Assembly (NCBI RefSeq): GCF_001513785.1
Contig: NZ_LNQS01000008.1
Span: 310,001-374,000 of the forward strand
Length of the DNA: 64,000 bases
Direction: 5' to 3'
From: Rheinheimera sp. EpRS3
Lineage (GTDB): Bacteria > Pseudomonadota > Gammaproteobacteria > Enterobacterales > Alteromonadaceae
Shown here: positions 47,304 through 56,734 of the stretch, piece after piece
How the letters are laid out: each line of letters opens with the position of its first letter
How positions within the stretch are numbered: the stretch's first letter is position 1
The notes under the pieces: generated by a model
What the model was told of the DNA's origin: nothing
Seen by the model: the letters and a program-made list of their open reading frames with translations, nothing else
Database searches by the model: none
Made by a program: the position numbers and the translations under genes

Positions 47304-47315
47304 TTGTTATAACAA
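47304..47315. promoter_or_regulatory. Palindrome in the malic enzyme / rpmE intergenic region
   Basis: The 306 bases between the malic enzyme start and rpmE end hold the terminator listed next and this 12-base perfect palindrome TTGTTATAACAA, about 170 bases upstream of the malic enzyme ATG. A second near-palindrome, TGGCTATACCA, lies about 30 bases nearer. No known operator is recognised. Confidence 0.3.
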
Positions 47316-47388
47316 TTACGACAGACAAACGACATTTCTTTTAGCAATATTGAATATAAATTCCTCATCTGACACAAATTACAGGCAC

Positions 47389-47415
47389 AAAAAAAGCACC
47401 CGCAGGTGCTTTTTT
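47389..47415. terminator. rpmE terminator
   Basis: AAAAAAAGCACC-CGCA-GGTGCTTTTTT, a strong bidirectional Rho-independent terminator 24 bases after the rpmE stop. Confidence 0.88.
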
Positions 47416-47438
47416 CTGTTTTGCTGTAACAGAACCGA

Positions 47439-47651
47439 TTAACGGTTGCCCAGTACAGAGAAACGTTTTTTGAAGCGATCTACACGGCCGCCTACGTCTA
47501 ACACTTTTTGCTTACCGGTATAAAACGGGTGGCAAGCTGAGCAAACGTCCAGGTGGATGTCTTTGCACAGTGCTGATTTAGTTTTGAATGCATTACCGCA
47601 AGTACAAGTTGCAGTAATCTCTTTATATTCTGGGTGAATACCTGGCTTCAT
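47439..47651 (-). CDS. rpmE: 50S ribosomal protein L31, zinc-binding type
   Basis: 70 residues, [32 protein letters not shown] is read at the N-terminus with Cys residues in CTC, C and C-x-x-C positions (TCTC, LC, VCSAC), the Zn-containing (C+) form of L31. Divergent from priA, as in many Gammaproteobacteria. The zinc-free paralogue (ykgM type) is not in the window. Confidence 0.97.
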   Translation of the reverse strand: MKPGIHPEYKEITATCTCGNAFKTKSALCKDIHLDVCSACHPFYTGKQKVLDVGGRVDRFKKRFSVLGNR

Positions 47652-47855
47652 GGGTTACCTCGTTAGGCCGTATCGCTATCTGGTCAAATTGTTGCCAGAC
47701 ACCATACGTAATTACAGTTAATTAAGGGCGCGTAGCTTAATAGATAGCCACAAAAGTTGCAACAGCTTATGCACCGGTGCAATAAATTTTGTTTTACTTG
47801 GCATTTAACCGGGCTGTCCTTACACTTGAAGGCTGCTATTTAACAGGACCCTGTT

Positions 47856-50030
47856 GTGACTGTAGTACGCGTGGCTCTGCCGGTGCCGCTAAGACAACAC
47901 TTTGACTACCTTATTGCCTCTGATCAACCTTGTCAGATTGGCTGTCGTGTACTTGTGCCTTTTGGTAACCGCCAGTTGGTAGGCATTATCTGGCAACTTG
48001 CACCTGACGATGGCTTTGATGCCAGCAAACTAAAAACCGTACTGCAACTGCTCGACACCACGCCGGTGCTGCCACCGTTACTGTGCCAGTTGCTAAGCTT
48101 TGCGGCTGAATATTACCATTACCCGCTTGGTGAAGTGTTAATCAGCGCCCTGCCAGCTTTGCTGCGCGAAGGCCGTAACTTAACAGACTACCAACCTAAA
48201 GCCTATCGCCTGACCACTGCAGGCCAGCAACTCAGTGCTACAGCATTAAAGCGCTCGGCCAAACAAAGTGCGCTGTGGCAGGCACTGCAAAGCCATCAGT
48301 TAACCGAATCAGTGCTGTTGCAGCAACATAGCCGCGCCACCTTAAAACAGTTACTGGATAAACAGCTGGCAGAAGAGCTGATTGTGCCACCGGTACCTTT
48401 TACTGCACCGCTAAAACCCGCTACAGGCCTTAAACTTACCAGCGCCCAGGCATTGGCGGTTACAGCAGTTGACCAGGCCTGCGGCCGCTTTGAACGCTTA
48501 TTGCTCGAAGGTGTTACCGGCTCGGGGAAAACCGAAGTGTACCTGCAAAGCATTGCCGGCTTGCTTAATCAGCAACAGCAGGTATTGGTGATAGTGCCGG
48601 AAATTGGCTTAACGCCGCAGACACTGGCACGGTTTCAGGCGCGGTTTGATGTTCCGGTGCTCTGCTGGCACTCTGCACTTAGCGATAGCGAGCGCTTACA
48701 TTGCTGGCTGCAGGCCAGCACCGGCGCCGCGGCTATTATTATCGGCACCCGTTCGGCACTGTTTTTACCCTTTTACCGCCTGGGGCTGATTATTATTGAT
48801 GAAGAACATGACCAGTCATTAAAACAGCAGGACGGTTTTCGCTATCACGCCCGCGATTTAGCCATTAAGCGCGCGGCGCTGCAGCACTGCCCTATTCTGT
48901 TGGGCTCAGCTACCCCCAGCCTGGAAAGCCTGCACAACACACTGAATAAACGTTTTATCCACTTACCGCTGCCAGACCGTGCAGCAGGCCAGGCCTTACC
49001 GGTGTTTGAACTGGTCGATTTAAAACAGCAGGTATTGCAGTTTGGCCTGGCCAGCCAAACGCTGGCACAAATAAAAAAACAATTAGATTTAGGCCTGCAG
49101 GTGATGTTGTTTTTAAACCGGCGCGGCTTTGCCCCGGCACTAAGCTGCCAGGAATGCGGCTGGCTAACCGAATGCCATCGCTGCAGCGCTTTTACTACCT
49201 ACCATAAACAAAGCCGCCAGTTAGTGTGCCACCATTGTGGCGCCAGCAAAGCCGTGCCGCGCCAGTGCGGCAGTTGCGGCAGCACCCAGCTAAAACCGTT
49301 GGGCCAGGGCACCGAACAATTAGAGGAAAACCTGCAGCAGTTATTTGCGGGTGTGGCCATTACCCGGCTTGACCGTGACAGCACACGCCGCAAAGGCGCG
49401 CTGCACCGGGCACTGGATGATATTCATCAAAGCGGTGCCAGGCTGATTGTCGGCACCCAGATGCTGGCCAAGGGCCATCATTTTCCTAATGTCAGCCTGG
49501 TGGTGATTGTTGACGTTGACGGCGCGCTGTACAGCAGCGATTTTCGTGCCCCCGAACAACTGGCGCAGTTACTTACGCAAGTAGCCGGCCGCGCAGGCCG
49601 TGGCAGCAGCGGCGGTAAAGTGCTGCTGCAAACCCATTACCCGGAACATGTTTTACTGCAGGATATTATTAATAACGGTTATGCGTCTTTTGCCCGCAGT
49701 GCGCTGAAAGAGCGCGAGCAAACCCGTTTGCCGCCCTTTCAGCATCTGGCACTGTTTCGCGCCGAGGCGCATCAGTCTGATCTTTGCCAGCAATGGCTGC
49801 AGCAATTGGCCGACTACAGCCGTCAGTTTAGCGGCTTACAACTACTGGGCCCAATACCGGCACCACTGGAGCGCCGGGCCGGTAAATACCGCTGGCAATT
49901 GCAATTGTACAGCACAGGCAGGCCACAGCTGCACAGTGCGCTGGATAATATGCTGCAACAGCTGCACAGCTGGCCATTAAGCCGAAAAGTAAAATGGCAA
50001 CTGGACGTTGACCCCACCGATCTTACCTGA
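47856..50030 (+). CDS. priA: Primosomal protein N' (PriA helicase)
   Basis: Replication-restart 3'-5' DNA helicase. 724 residues: N-terminal DNA-binding region (RVALPVPLRQHFDYLI), Walker A GVTGSGKTEVYL near 224, DEEH box IIIDEEHDQSLKQQ near 314, eight cysteines for two zincs between about 430 and 475 (CQECGWLTECHRC, CHHCG, CGSCGS), and helicase motif VVIVDVDGALYSSDFRAPE followed by QVAGRAGR. The start codon is GTG with AGGA upstream. Confidence 0.96.
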   Translation: MTVVRVALPVPLRQHFDYLIASDQPCQIGCRVLVPFGNRQLVGIIWQLAPDDGFDASKLKTVLQLLDTTPVLPPLLCQLLSFAAEYYHYPLGEVLISALPALLREGRNLTDYQPKAYRLTTAGQQLSATALKRSAKQSALWQALQSHQLTESVLLQQHSRATLKQLLDKQLAEELIVPPVPFTAPLKPATGLKLTSAQALAVTAVDQACGRFERLLLEGVTGSGKTEVYLQSIAGLLNQQQQVLVIVPEIGLTPQTLARFQARFDVPVLCWHSALSDSERLHCWLQASTGAAAIIIGTRSALFLPFYRLGLIIIDEEHDQSLKQQDGFRYHARDLAIKRAALQHCPILLGSATPSLESLHNTLNKRFIHLPLPDRAAGQALPVFELVDLKQQVLQFGLASQTLAQIKKQLDLGLQVMLFLNRRGFAPALSCQECGWLTECHRCSAFTTYHKQSRQLVCHHCGASKAVPRQCGSCGSTQLKPLGQGTEQLEENLQQLFAGVAITRLDRDSTRRKGALHRALDDIHQSGARLIVGTQMLAKGHHFPNVSLVVIVDVDGALYSSDFRAPEQLAQLLTQVAGRAGRGSSGGKVLLQTHYPEHVLLQDIINNGYASFARSALKEREQTRLPPFQHLALFRAEAHQSDLCQQWLQQLADYSRQFSGLQLLGPIPAPLERRAGKYRWQLQLYSTGRPQLHSALDNMLQQLHSWPLSRKVKWQLDVDPTDLT

Positions 50031-50111
50031 AGCCGCACTGTTGTTTCTTTTTCTGCTTAACCTAGTAGAATAGCCGCCAAGCCCCGAAGTTTGAGCAAAT
50101 TACCTGACCTT

Positions 50112-50672
50112 ATGCCACAAAAAGATTACGTTAAAGCCAGCCGGCCTAAGGCCAAAACCGCCAGCCGCCGTCCGGCCAGAGCCAACAGCAAAGCTGTCGC
50201 GCCGAAAAAACCCTGGTTGTTAATTCTGGTTACCCTCACACTGGTCAGTGGTTTTATTTATTTTCTCTGGTACTTAAATCAGCAACCGGCTGCACCGGTA
50301 ACGCCGGTGGCTAAAAAAGAACAAGCTGTTAAAAAAGACGAGCTGCCAGCCAAACCCACTGAAGAGCCATACCAATACATTAAAGAGCTGGAAAACAAAG
50401 AAGTAATTGTAGAAGTGCCGGTACAACAGCAATCCAGTGGCCCTTATCAGATGCAGTGTGGCTCGTTCCGCCAGGAACAACAGGCTGAAGCGATGAAAGC
50501 CCAAATCGCTTTTGCCGGTTTTGCCTCAACCGTGCGCCGTACTGAAGGCACTAATGGTGTTTGGTTTCGGGTGGTGTTAGGCCCTTATGAATCCAAGCGT
50601 AAGGCCACTTCAGACATGAACCGCCTACGCCAGCAAAATATCAATACCTGCAGGATCTGGAACTGGACTTGA
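50112..50672 (+). CDS. ftsN: Cell division protein FtsN
   Basis: Late essential divisome protein that triggers septal peptidoglycan synthesis. About 186 residues: cytoplasmic [13 protein letters not shown], resembling the E. coli MAQRDYVRR start; a transmembrane helix near 35-56 ([22 protein letters not shown]); a Lys/Glu/Pro-rich linker; and a C-terminal SPOR domain ([21 protein letters not shown] ... [15 protein letters not shown]). The open frame extends seven codons to a TTG at 50091, but homology favours ATG 50112 even though no good Shine-Dalgarno precedes it. Shorter than E. coli FtsN (319). Lies between priA and hslV, as in E. coli. Confidence 0.9.
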   Translation: MPQKDYVKASRPKAKTASRRPARANSKAVAPKKPWLLILVTLTLVSGFIYFLWYLNQQPAAPVTPVAKKEQAVKKDELPAKPTEEPYQYIKELENKEVIVEVPVQQQSSGPYQMQCGSFRQEQQAEAMKAQIAFAGFASTVRRTEGTNGVWFRVVLGPYESKRKATSDMNRLRQQNINTCRIWNWT

Positions 50673-50730
50673 AAAGCGCCCGGCGCAGCCACACTTAAGC
50701 CTTAAGTTAATCACGCCACAGGGCTTATTC

Positions 50731-51249
50731 ATGACCACTATTGTTTCTGTTCGCCGCGATGGCCACGTTGCCATCGGCGGTGACGGCCAGGTTTCGCTTG
50801 GTAACACCGTAATGAAGGGCAACGCCCGCAAAGTTCGCCGTTTGTACAACAACAAAGTTATTGCCGGTTTTGCCGGTGGTACGGCCGACGCCTTTACCTT
50901 ATTTGAACGCTTTGAAGCCAAGCTTGAAGTGCATCAGGGCCATTTAATGCGCGCCGCGGTTGAACTGGCCAAAGACTGGCGCACTGATCGCATGCTGCGC
51001 AAGCTTGAAGCGCTGCTTGCTGTAGCCGACGCCAATACCTCACTGATTATTACCGGTAACGGTGATGTAGTGCAGCCCGAGCATGACCTTATTGCCATTG
51101 GCAGCGGCGGCCCTTACGCCCAGGCTGCGGCCACTGCACTGCTGCAAAATACCCAGTTAAGTGCGCGCGACATTGTTGAGAAAAGTCTGACTATTGCCGG
51201 TGATATCTGTGTTTACACCAATCACCACCAGACCATTGAAGAATTATAA
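50731..51249 (+). CDS. hslV: ATP-dependent protease peptidase subunit HslV
   Basis: Proteasome-like threonine peptidase, 172 residues. The mature protein begins with the nucleophile Thr2 ([29 protein letters not shown]), with the [26 protein letters not shown] stretch near 35. Forms the HslVU protease with the next gene, 11 bases away. Confidence 0.97.
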   Translation: MTTIVSVRRDGHVAIGGDGQVSLGNTVMKGNARKVRRLYNNKVIAGFAGGTADAFTLFERFEAKLEVHQGHLMRAAVELAKDWRTDRMLRKLEALLAVADANTSLIITGNGDVVQPEHDLIAIGSGGPYAQAAATALLQNTQLSARDIVEKSLTIAGDICVYTNHHQTIEEL

Positions 51250-51260
51250 GCAGGTACTTT

Positions 51261-52595
51261 ATGTCTGATATGACCCCAAGAGAAATTGTGCACGAACTGG
51301 ACCGCCACATTATCGGCCAGAATAAAGCCAAACGTGCTGTGGCTATAGCCCTGCGTAACCGCTGGCGCCGTATGCAGCTGGAACCGGCACTGCGCCAGGA
51401 AGTTACGCCGAAAAACATTCTGATGATTGGCCCCACCGGTGTAGGTAAAACTGAAATTGCCCGTCGTCTGGCCAAACTGGCCAATGCGCCCTTTATTAAA
51501 GTAGAAGCCACCAAATTTACTGAGGTGGGCTATGTTGGCAAAGAGGTAGAAAGCATTATCCGCGATTTGGCTGACAGCGCGGTAAAAATGTTCCGCGAGC
51601 AGGCGATTGAGAAAAACCGCTTTCGTGCTGAAGAAGCCGCTGAAGAGCGTATTTTAGATGTACTGCTGCCACCGGCCCGCGACAACTGGAGCGATGCCGA
51701 CAACAAACCTGCAGCAGACAGCAATACCCGCCAGGTATTTCGCAAAAAACTGCGCGAAGGCCAGTTAGACGATAAAGAAATTGAGCTGGAGCTATCGCAA
51801 GGCCCTATCGGTGTTGAAATTATGGCACCGCCAGGTATGGAAGAAATGACCTCGCAACTGCAAAGCATGTTTCAAAGCCTGGGCAGTGAGAAAAAGAAAA
51901 AGCGTAAACTGAAAATCAAAGATGCTTTTAAACAACTGATCGAAGAAGAAGCCGCCAAACTGGTGAACCCGGAAGAGCTAAAGGCACAAGCGCTGGAAGC
52001 TGTAGAGCAAAACGGCATCGTGTTTCTCGATGAAATTGACAAAATATGTAAGCGCGGTGAAACCAGTGGGCCAGACGTTTCGCGCGAAGGCGTACAACGT
52101 GACTTACTGCCGCTGATTGAAGGTTGTACCGTTAACACCAAGCACGGCATGGTAAAAACCGACCATATTCTGTTTATTGCCTCTGGCGCATTTCAGATGA
52201 GCAAACCATCAGATTTAGTGCCGGAACTACAAGGCCGCCTGCCCATCCGGGTAGAACTGGAAGCATTAAGTGCTGCTGATTTTGAGCGCATACTGACAGA
52301 GCCTAAAGCCTCACTGACCGAGCAGTCTATCGCGATGCTCGCCACCGAAGGCGTTAAGCTGAGTTTTGATGCTGAAGGTATTAAAAGCCTGGCTGCAGCA
52401 GCATGGCAGGTAAACGAAACCACTGAAAACATTGGTGCGCGCCGCCTGTACACCGTAATGGAGCGGCTGCTGGAAGAAATTTCCTATGACGCTGCCGATC
52501 ATGCCGGTGAACATATTGAGGTTGATGCCGCTTATGTTGAAAAGCATCTGGGCGCACTGGTAAAAGACGACGACTTAAGCCGGTTTATTCTGTAA
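51261..52595 (+). CDS. hslU: ATP-dependent protease ATPase subunit HslU
   Basis: AAA+ unfoldase of HslVU, 444 residues. Walker [10 protein letters not shown] near residue 60, the pore segment following [14 protein letters not shown] near 92, the I-domain over about 110-245 ([19 protein letters not shown]), Walker [14 protein letters not shown] near 255, and the C-terminus DLSRFIL that inserts into HslV. Probably heat-shock controlled; I saw no clear sigma-32 promoter. Confidence 0.98.
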   Translation: MSDMTPREIVHELDRHIIGQNKAKRAVAIALRNRWRRMQLEPALRQEVTPKNILMIGPTGVGKTEIARRLAKLANAPFIKVEATKFTEVGYVGKEVESIIRDLADSAVKMFREQAIEKNRFRAEEAAEERILDVLLPPARDNWSDADNKPAADSNTRQVFRKKLREGQLDDKEIELELSQGPIGVEIMAPPGMEEMTSQLQSMFQSLGSEKKKKRKLKIKDAFKQLIEEEAAKLVNPEELKAQALEAVEQNGIVFLDEIDKICKRGETSGPDVSREGVQRDLLPLIEGCTVNTKHGMVKTDHILFIASGAFQMSKPSDLVPELQGRLPIRVELEALSAADFERILTEPKASLTEQSIAMLATEGVKLSFDAEGIKSLAAAAWQVNETTENIGARRLYTVMERLLEEISYDAADHAGEHIEVDAAYVEKHLGALVKDDDLSRFIL

Positions 52596-52597
52596 CG

Positions 52598-53002
52598 ATG
52601 GCCAACACAGAGCACAGCGCACAAACTACTCAGCTGCAGGTTAGCCGCCTGCACTACCACCGCCAAAGCCGGACACTGGACATCACGTTCAGCGATGGCA
52701 CTGTGGCGTGCTTTAGTGCAGAGTTTCTGCGGGTGTTCTCGCCATCGGCTGAAGTACGTGGCCACGGCAAGCCCAAACTGGTAAGCAATAAAAAACTGGT
52801 TAGCATCAGCAAGCTGCAGCCGGTTGGCCATTATGCGGTAAAGTTGGTGTTTGACGATGGCCACGACAGCGGCATCTACAGCTGGCAATATCTTAAACAG
52901 CTCAACGAGCAGCAAAGCGAGCTATGGCAACAGTATCTGGCACAACTGGATCAGGCCAACGCCAACCGCGATGGTTTAATTGCTGTTAACGTGCGTTATT
53001 AA
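52598..53002 (+). CDS. DUF971 (GBBH-like N-terminal) protein
   Basis: 134 residues of the DUF971 family, related to the N-terminal domain of gamma-butyrobetaine hydroxylase. Recognised by LDITFSDGTVACFSAEFLRVFSPSAEVRGHG and GHYAVKLVFDDGHDSGIYSWQYL. Starts two bases after hslU, a conserved neighbour in this group. The role is unknown; an Fe-S or metal-related function has been suggested for the domain, and nothing here decides it. Confidence 0.9.
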   Translation: MANTEHSAQTTQLQVSRLHYHRQSRTLDITFSDGTVACFSAEFLRVFSPSAEVRGHGKPKLVSNKKLVSISKLQPVGHYAVKLVFDDGHDSGIYSWQYLKQLNEQQSELWQQYLAQLDQANANRDGLIAVNVRY

Positions 53003-53014
53003 CCGGATTAGTCA

Positions 53015-53260
53015 TCATTTGATGCTTACCTCCACCGCCTCAGCAAGCCCCGCCCTTCGGCGTTCAACTAATTGTGATAACTGGTAATCGTCCAGCATAT
53101 CCATTAACCATTCATAGGTTTCTGCCGGAACAAGGTAAGCCGTAGGTTTATTGTGGTTAAGAATAGCAACAGCAGCGCCATTGGCTTCGTTAAGTAACGC
53201 TGTTGGGTTCTTTTTTAACTCTGAAATGCTGACTGAGCAATCTGCCAAAACCCGCTTCAT
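53015..53260 (-). CDS. Phd/YefM-family antitoxin without adjacent toxin
   Basis: 81 residues. The N-terminal domain DCSVSISELKKNPTALLNEANGAAVAILNHNKPTAYLVPAETYEWL is the Phd/YefM (StbD-like) DNA-binding fold; the acidic/basic tail LVERRRAGLAEAVEVSI would wrap the toxin. A ParE/RelE partner is normally encoded immediately downstream, but only 12 bases separate this gene from the convergent DUF971 gene. Either the toxin was lost or the antitoxin acts alone. Confidence 0.85.
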   Translation of the reverse strand: MKRVLADCSVSISELKKNPTALLNEANGAAVAILNHNKPTAYLVPAETYEWLMDMLDDYQLSQLVERRRAGLAEAVEVSIK

Positions 53261-53389
53261 AAAAACACCTTTTTCAACCCTAAATTAAGTGCTAATTTTA
53301 GACCTATATAATAAAAAGTGCCAGCGCTGAGTTTACGGCATAGTGTTTGGTTAAGGATCTGGTTTATACCACGTGAAAACTCATAGCTG

Positions 53390-53731
53390 TTAAGCTGTTT
53401 CCTCAATGCTCTCTTTCTGCTCTGCCCAGTTTAACAGCGCGTCCAAAGCAGGGCACAATGCCTGCCCCCATGAAGTTAACCGGTATTCAACCTTAGGTGG
53501 CACCTGCGGGTATACCTTGCGCTGCACAATGCCATCTGCTTCAAGCTTTCTCAGCTGCTGAGCCAGCATCTTTTGCGAGATGTCAGGAATAAGTTTCTCG
53601 AAATCAGAATAACGCTGCACTTTTCCGTCGAACAAATGAAACAGGATCACCAGCTTCCAGCGCCCTTCCAGAAATTTAATTGCTTCAAGCGTTTCGGCCG
53701 CAGCGCTAGCAGGCGTATAAATCTTTCTCAT
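53390..53731 (-). CDS. HxlR-family transcriptional regulator
   Basis: 113-residue MarR-like winged helix of the HxlR/DUF24 group: LEGRWKLVILFHLFDGKVQRYSDFEKLIPDISQKMLAQQLRKLEADGIVQRKVYPQVPPKVEYRLTSWG is in order. The cysteine near the N-terminus used by redox-sensing members is absent, so it probably answers to another signal. Divergent from the SnoaL-like/SDR pair across 93 bases, and the likely regulator of that pair. Confidence 0.9.
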   Translation of the reverse strand: MRKIYTPASAAAETLEAIKFLEGRWKLVILFHLFDGKVQRYSDFEKLIPDISQKMLAQQLRKLEADGIVQRKVYPQVPPKVEYRLTSWGQALCPALDALLNWAEQKESIEETA

Positions 53732-53824
53732 AGGTATGTCACTTACTTTTTCGTGCGTTCTTGATTATTGCTAAGCCTAAGCAGAAACTTCCTGCTCAGC
53801 AACAGTGCAGCAGGAGAAATTTAA

Positions 53825-54151
53825 ATGAATATTCAGTTAGCTAAATCCATCAATAATTATTTTGCGATCGGCAACGGTACAGGCTCGGTCCGGGTACAGG
53901 ATTGTTTCACGCCCGAGGCCGTTGTACTTGATGAAGGTGGCACTTATCAGGGCCAGCCGGCTATTGAATCCTGGCTGCAGAAAACCCGACAAAAGTATCA
54001 GTTCAGCGCCAAGCCCATCAGCGCTACATCGAAGGAACAGCAAGAAATCGTGGTTGCAGAAGTCAGTGGCAATTTCCCTGGCAGCCCAATACAGCTGAGC
54101 TATGTCTTTGTCCTTAACGGCGACAAGATCCAATCGCTGGAGATTTCCTGA
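53825..54151 (+). CDS. SnoaL/NTF2-like protein
   Basis: 108 residues with an NTF2-like fold pattern: early helix [12 protein letters not shown], then [30 protein letters not shown] and strands ending [16 protein letters not shown]. Such proteins are small isomerases, hydrolases or binding proteins; the substrate is unknown. Its TGA overlaps the ATG of the SDR gene by one base, so both are made together. Confidence 0.82.
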   Translation: MNIQLAKSINNYFAIGNGTGSVRVQDCFTPEAVVLDEGGTYQGQPAIESWLQKTRQKYQFSAKPISATSKEQQEIVVAEVSGNFPGSPIQLSYVFVLNGDKIQSLEIS

Positions 54152-54930
54152 TGGCTATGGATTTAGCGCTACAAGGCAAAAAAGTGCTGGTAACTGCTGG
54201 CACAAAAGGGATAGGTGAAGCAGTTGTGACGCTGCTGCGGGATTGTGGCGCAAGTGTACTGGCCTCGGCACGAAGCCGCCCGGCGTCTTTTCCCGAAGAA
54301 CTGTTTGTCGCGGCTGACCTGACAACAATACAGGGCTGCAATACGCTGATAGATGCTGTGAACAGCCGCCTTGGTGGCGTTGATATTATCATTCATGTAT
54401 TGGGTGGTTCAGCTGCACCGGCCGGTGGTTTTGCCGCGCTCAGCGAAGACGTGTGGCAACATGAGTTAAATCTCAATCTGTTTCCAGCCGTGCGTTTAGA
54501 CCGTGCTTTACTACCGCAAATGTTGGCACAAGGCGAAGGTGTCATTATTCATGTCACCTCTATTCAGAACGTTCTTCCTCTGCCAGAGTCCACCACGGCT
54601 TATGCTGCCGCCAAAGCTGCATTGTCAGCGTATAGCAAAAGCTTGTCTAAAGAAGTCGCACCAAAAGGTGTGCGGGTTGTGCGTGTATCGCCTGGTTGGG
54701 TTGAAACAGAGGCATCAGTGGCGTTAGCTGAACGGCTGGCCGAGCAGGCAGGCACTGATTACGAGGGCGGCAAACAGATTATTATGGCTTCACTTGGCGG
54801 CATTCCGCTCGGGCGACCGTCTAAACCTGTTGAAGTGGCAAATCTGATAGCATTTCTTGCATCGCCACTCGCGTCAAGTATTACCGGCACAGAATATGTG
54901 ATTGACGGCGGAACAACTCCCACGGTTTAA
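54151..54930 (+). CDS. SDR-family oxidoreductase
   Basis: 259-residue classical SDR. Glycine motif VTAGTKGIG near residue 14, [13 protein letters not shown] near 90, catalytic Ser in HVTSIQN near 141, YAAAKAAL Tyr-Lys near 155, and the C-terminal GTEYVIDGG. The cofactor motif reads TAGTKGIG rather than TGGxxGIG, still compatible with NAD(P) binding. A second ATG two codons in (54157) is an alternative start. Together with the SnoaL-like and HxlR genes it forms a small, probably mobile, metabolic cassette of unknown substrate. Confidence 0.88.
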   Translation: MAMDLALQGKKVLVTAGTKGIGEAVVTLLRDCGASVLASARSRPASFPEELFVAADLTTIQGCNTLIDAVNSRLGGVDIIIHVLGGSAAPAGGFAALSEDVWQHELNLNLFPAVRLDRALLPQMLAQGEGVIIHVTSIQNVLPLPESTTAYAAAKAALSAYSKSLSKEVAPKGVRVVRVSPGWVETEASVALAERLAEQAGTDYEGGKQIIMASLGGIPLGRPSKPVEVANLIAFLASPLASSITGTEYVIDGGTTPTV

Positions 54931-54939
54931 GACATTACC

Positions 54940-54979
54940 CACCGAAAAATAGCAGGCGCCAGCGAGTTATTTTCCGGTG
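54940..54979 (+). repeat. Long inverted repeat after the SDR gene
   Basis: CACCGAAAAATA pairs with TATTTTCCGGTG (11 of 12) around a 16-base loop, nine bases after the SDR stop. No T-run follows, so its termination role is uncertain. The rest of the 227-base gap to 55157 shows no credible gene. Confidence 0.5.
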
Positions 54980-55157
54980 CATAACAGACTACACTTCACC
55001 AACGATACCGTGCTTTGACACTCCATACATACGCGCAAGATATCCTGACTCTTATCTGATTACGCATGAAGCCAAATTTAACACGAAAAGCGACGTAGTG
55101 AGTTAACGTCGCAACCAGGCTTTTTTGCTGGCAATACAATTTGTTTGTTATAAGGTT

Positions 55158-55889
55158 TTACTGCAATTTCAACTGTGTAGCCCAATCTACCTTCTGGTAA
55201 ACGGACTTATTCTTAAAATCTGTTTTCCCTGTTGATGAACCCACATAATAAAATCCACTACCCATAGAGCCGAAAGCGCCTACTGAAGTTAGGCTTTTGG
55301 GTAATGCAGCCACAGCCTGTTCTGCAGTTTCATAAACATGATTCTCAGGATAAGCAGTAGTAATAGCGCCCTGACTTGAATAGCTGATTGCTTGGTTTAC
55401 TAGCCTACTCACAACAGCATCATTCGTAACACCTTTCGCCCAACCGAGTGATTTGCCTTTTAAAAGATGCAGCTCGTCACTGTGCCCGGCATAAAAAACT
55501 TCATCGGCTACAATCACACCATTGTCTTCAATACACCAGTCCACGATCACGAAACTGGCATAGCTTGCGTTGGTAATAACCTGCGCATATTTGTGAATCT
55601 TGACATGTATATTGAAACTATCTTTTGCACTGGGGGCATTATTGTTAATAGCATCTAATGCAGCAACTTTAATAGCAGCGACATCTTCATCTGAGAAAGC
55701 TCCCCAATTGAATGCACCATGTGACGCATTGTCACTAGCATCTTTGCCAGTGATCACCGTTAAATTTTCTACTCTTTTAGTTACAGCAATATCGTTGGTT
55801 AATCTGGGATACTCCGATTTTGAAGCTGTACCTGTTACACCACAACCTGCCAGAAACATTATCCCTGTAAGGACAACTACTTTTCTCAT
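55158..55889 (-). CDS. Putative lipoprotein of unknown function
   Basis: About 243 residues. The chosen start (ATG 55889, GGAG before it) gives a lipoprotein signal, RKVVVLTGIMFLAGCG, with lipidated Cys near residue 16; the open frame extends 19 codons further but would bury the signal. The mature part has IHVKIHKYAQVITNASYASFVIVDWCIEDNGVIVADEVFYAGHSDEL and is rich in Ser, Ala and Val. I do not recognise a family. Probably anchored at the outer membrane, facing the periplasm. Free-standing gene in the accessory zone. Confidence 0.7.
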   Translation of the reverse strand: MRKVVVLTGIMFLAGCGVTGTASKSEYPRLTNDIAVTKRVENLTVITGKDASDNASHGAFNWGAFSDEDVAAIKVAALDAINNNAPSAKDSFNIHVKIHKYAQVITNASYASFVIVDWCIEDNGVIVADEVFYAGHSDELHLLKGKSLGWAKGVTNDAVVSRLVNQAISYSSQGAITTAYPENHVYETAEQAVAALPKSLTSVGAFGSMGSGFYYVGSSTGKTDFKNKSVYQKVDWATQLKLQ

Positions 55890-55949
55890 TACAACTCCAT
55901 TACCGGTGAGGCTTTTGGGCATCCCGTTCGTGATTTTGCTACTCATTGA

Positions 55950-56195
55950 ACCGTCTTACCAGCCCGACTAAATTGGCTACTAGACAATTTTACACCGCTA
56001 AATCAGAGTATTACTAGTTCAAATAAAGGCTGGGCAGCCATTATCAACTGGTTAACCGATGAAATTGCCTTCTGCCATCAAGTGCTCATTGAGAATGAGA
56101 GAGCCCGCTCTATGTTTGTTACAGGCTATCGCCTGGCTACCATGATGGCAGATAAAGCAGCCTATCTTGCTGATGAACTACAAACTAACCGCTAA
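55950..56195 (+). pseudogene. Open-frame remnant without a good start
   Basis: An 82-codon open frame beginning just after a stop, with no ATG until codon 55. The C-terminal part (NWLTDEIAFCHQVL, ENERARSMFVTGYRLATMM, ADKAAYLADELQTNR) looks protein-like, but I recognise no family. It fills most of the 393 bases between the lipoprotein and the next small gene. Probably the 3' end of a lost gene. Confidence 0.35.
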
Positions 56196-56282
56196 CTCGG
56201 CCTGAAGACGGATTTCAGTTATTAACTCCGGGAAGGTCCATATGTGTTAGGCACGCATGCTCCAAACGGAACTTATAAACAT

Positions 56283-56510
56283 TTAGGGATTTATAACAGT
56301 TATATACGAGGCTTTTTCGTTAAGCATATCTCGTAATTCCTTGGCCTCAACCTCGGTAATTCCTTGTTTTAATTCTATGTACATACTGCCAGTTTTACTC
56401 ACGAATGGTAATTGCTGAGTTTCAGGATAGCACTCCAAAGCCCACACAGAACTTTCTTTATAGGGCAGCTCTTTGACTATGTATCGATAGTCAGCTCTGT
56501 TTGTACTCAT
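56283..56510 (-). CDS. Small hypothetical protein
   Basis: 75 residues from ATG 56510 (GGGTAAAG upstream; the frame extends five codons). Sequence STNRADYRYIVKELPYKESSVWALECYP and a charged C-terminal half (TEVEAKELRDMLNEKASYITVI). Soluble, no motif recognised. Similar-sized orphan genes are common in accessory zones. Confidence 0.5.
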   Translation of the reverse strand: MSTNRADYRYIVKELPYKESSVWALECYPETQQLPFVSKTGSMYIELKQGITEVEAKELRDMLNEKASYITVINP

Positions 56511-56734
56511 GTTCTTTACCCTCAAATAAATATGAAACTTTAAGGCTGCTCTTACCCATAAAAATCAGCCGTGCGCTGTTTTTCATCTGCTAATTTTACT
56601 TGTCACGTCTAACCAACTGATTCGTACCGATAGTTGCCCTACAGTGGGAAGAGGCTTCGATGCATTGGCGGTGTAACTGTGGCTGTGAACCACCGCTAAA
56701 GCTCCATGAAGCTCTTGTTGAGAAACTGTTCGCT

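Noticed and set aside
54988-55050. C-terminal transposase-like fragment on the - strand (SGYLARMYGVSKHGIVGEV)
   Set aside because: Only about 20 codons between stops, no start and no recognisable family; could be chance.
56186-56253. attC-like pair (GCTAAC ... GTTAGGC) suggesting an integron cassette
   Set aside because: The left core does not fit RYYYAAC properly, the arms between do not pair convincingly, and flanking genes are in mixed orientations with no integrase in view.
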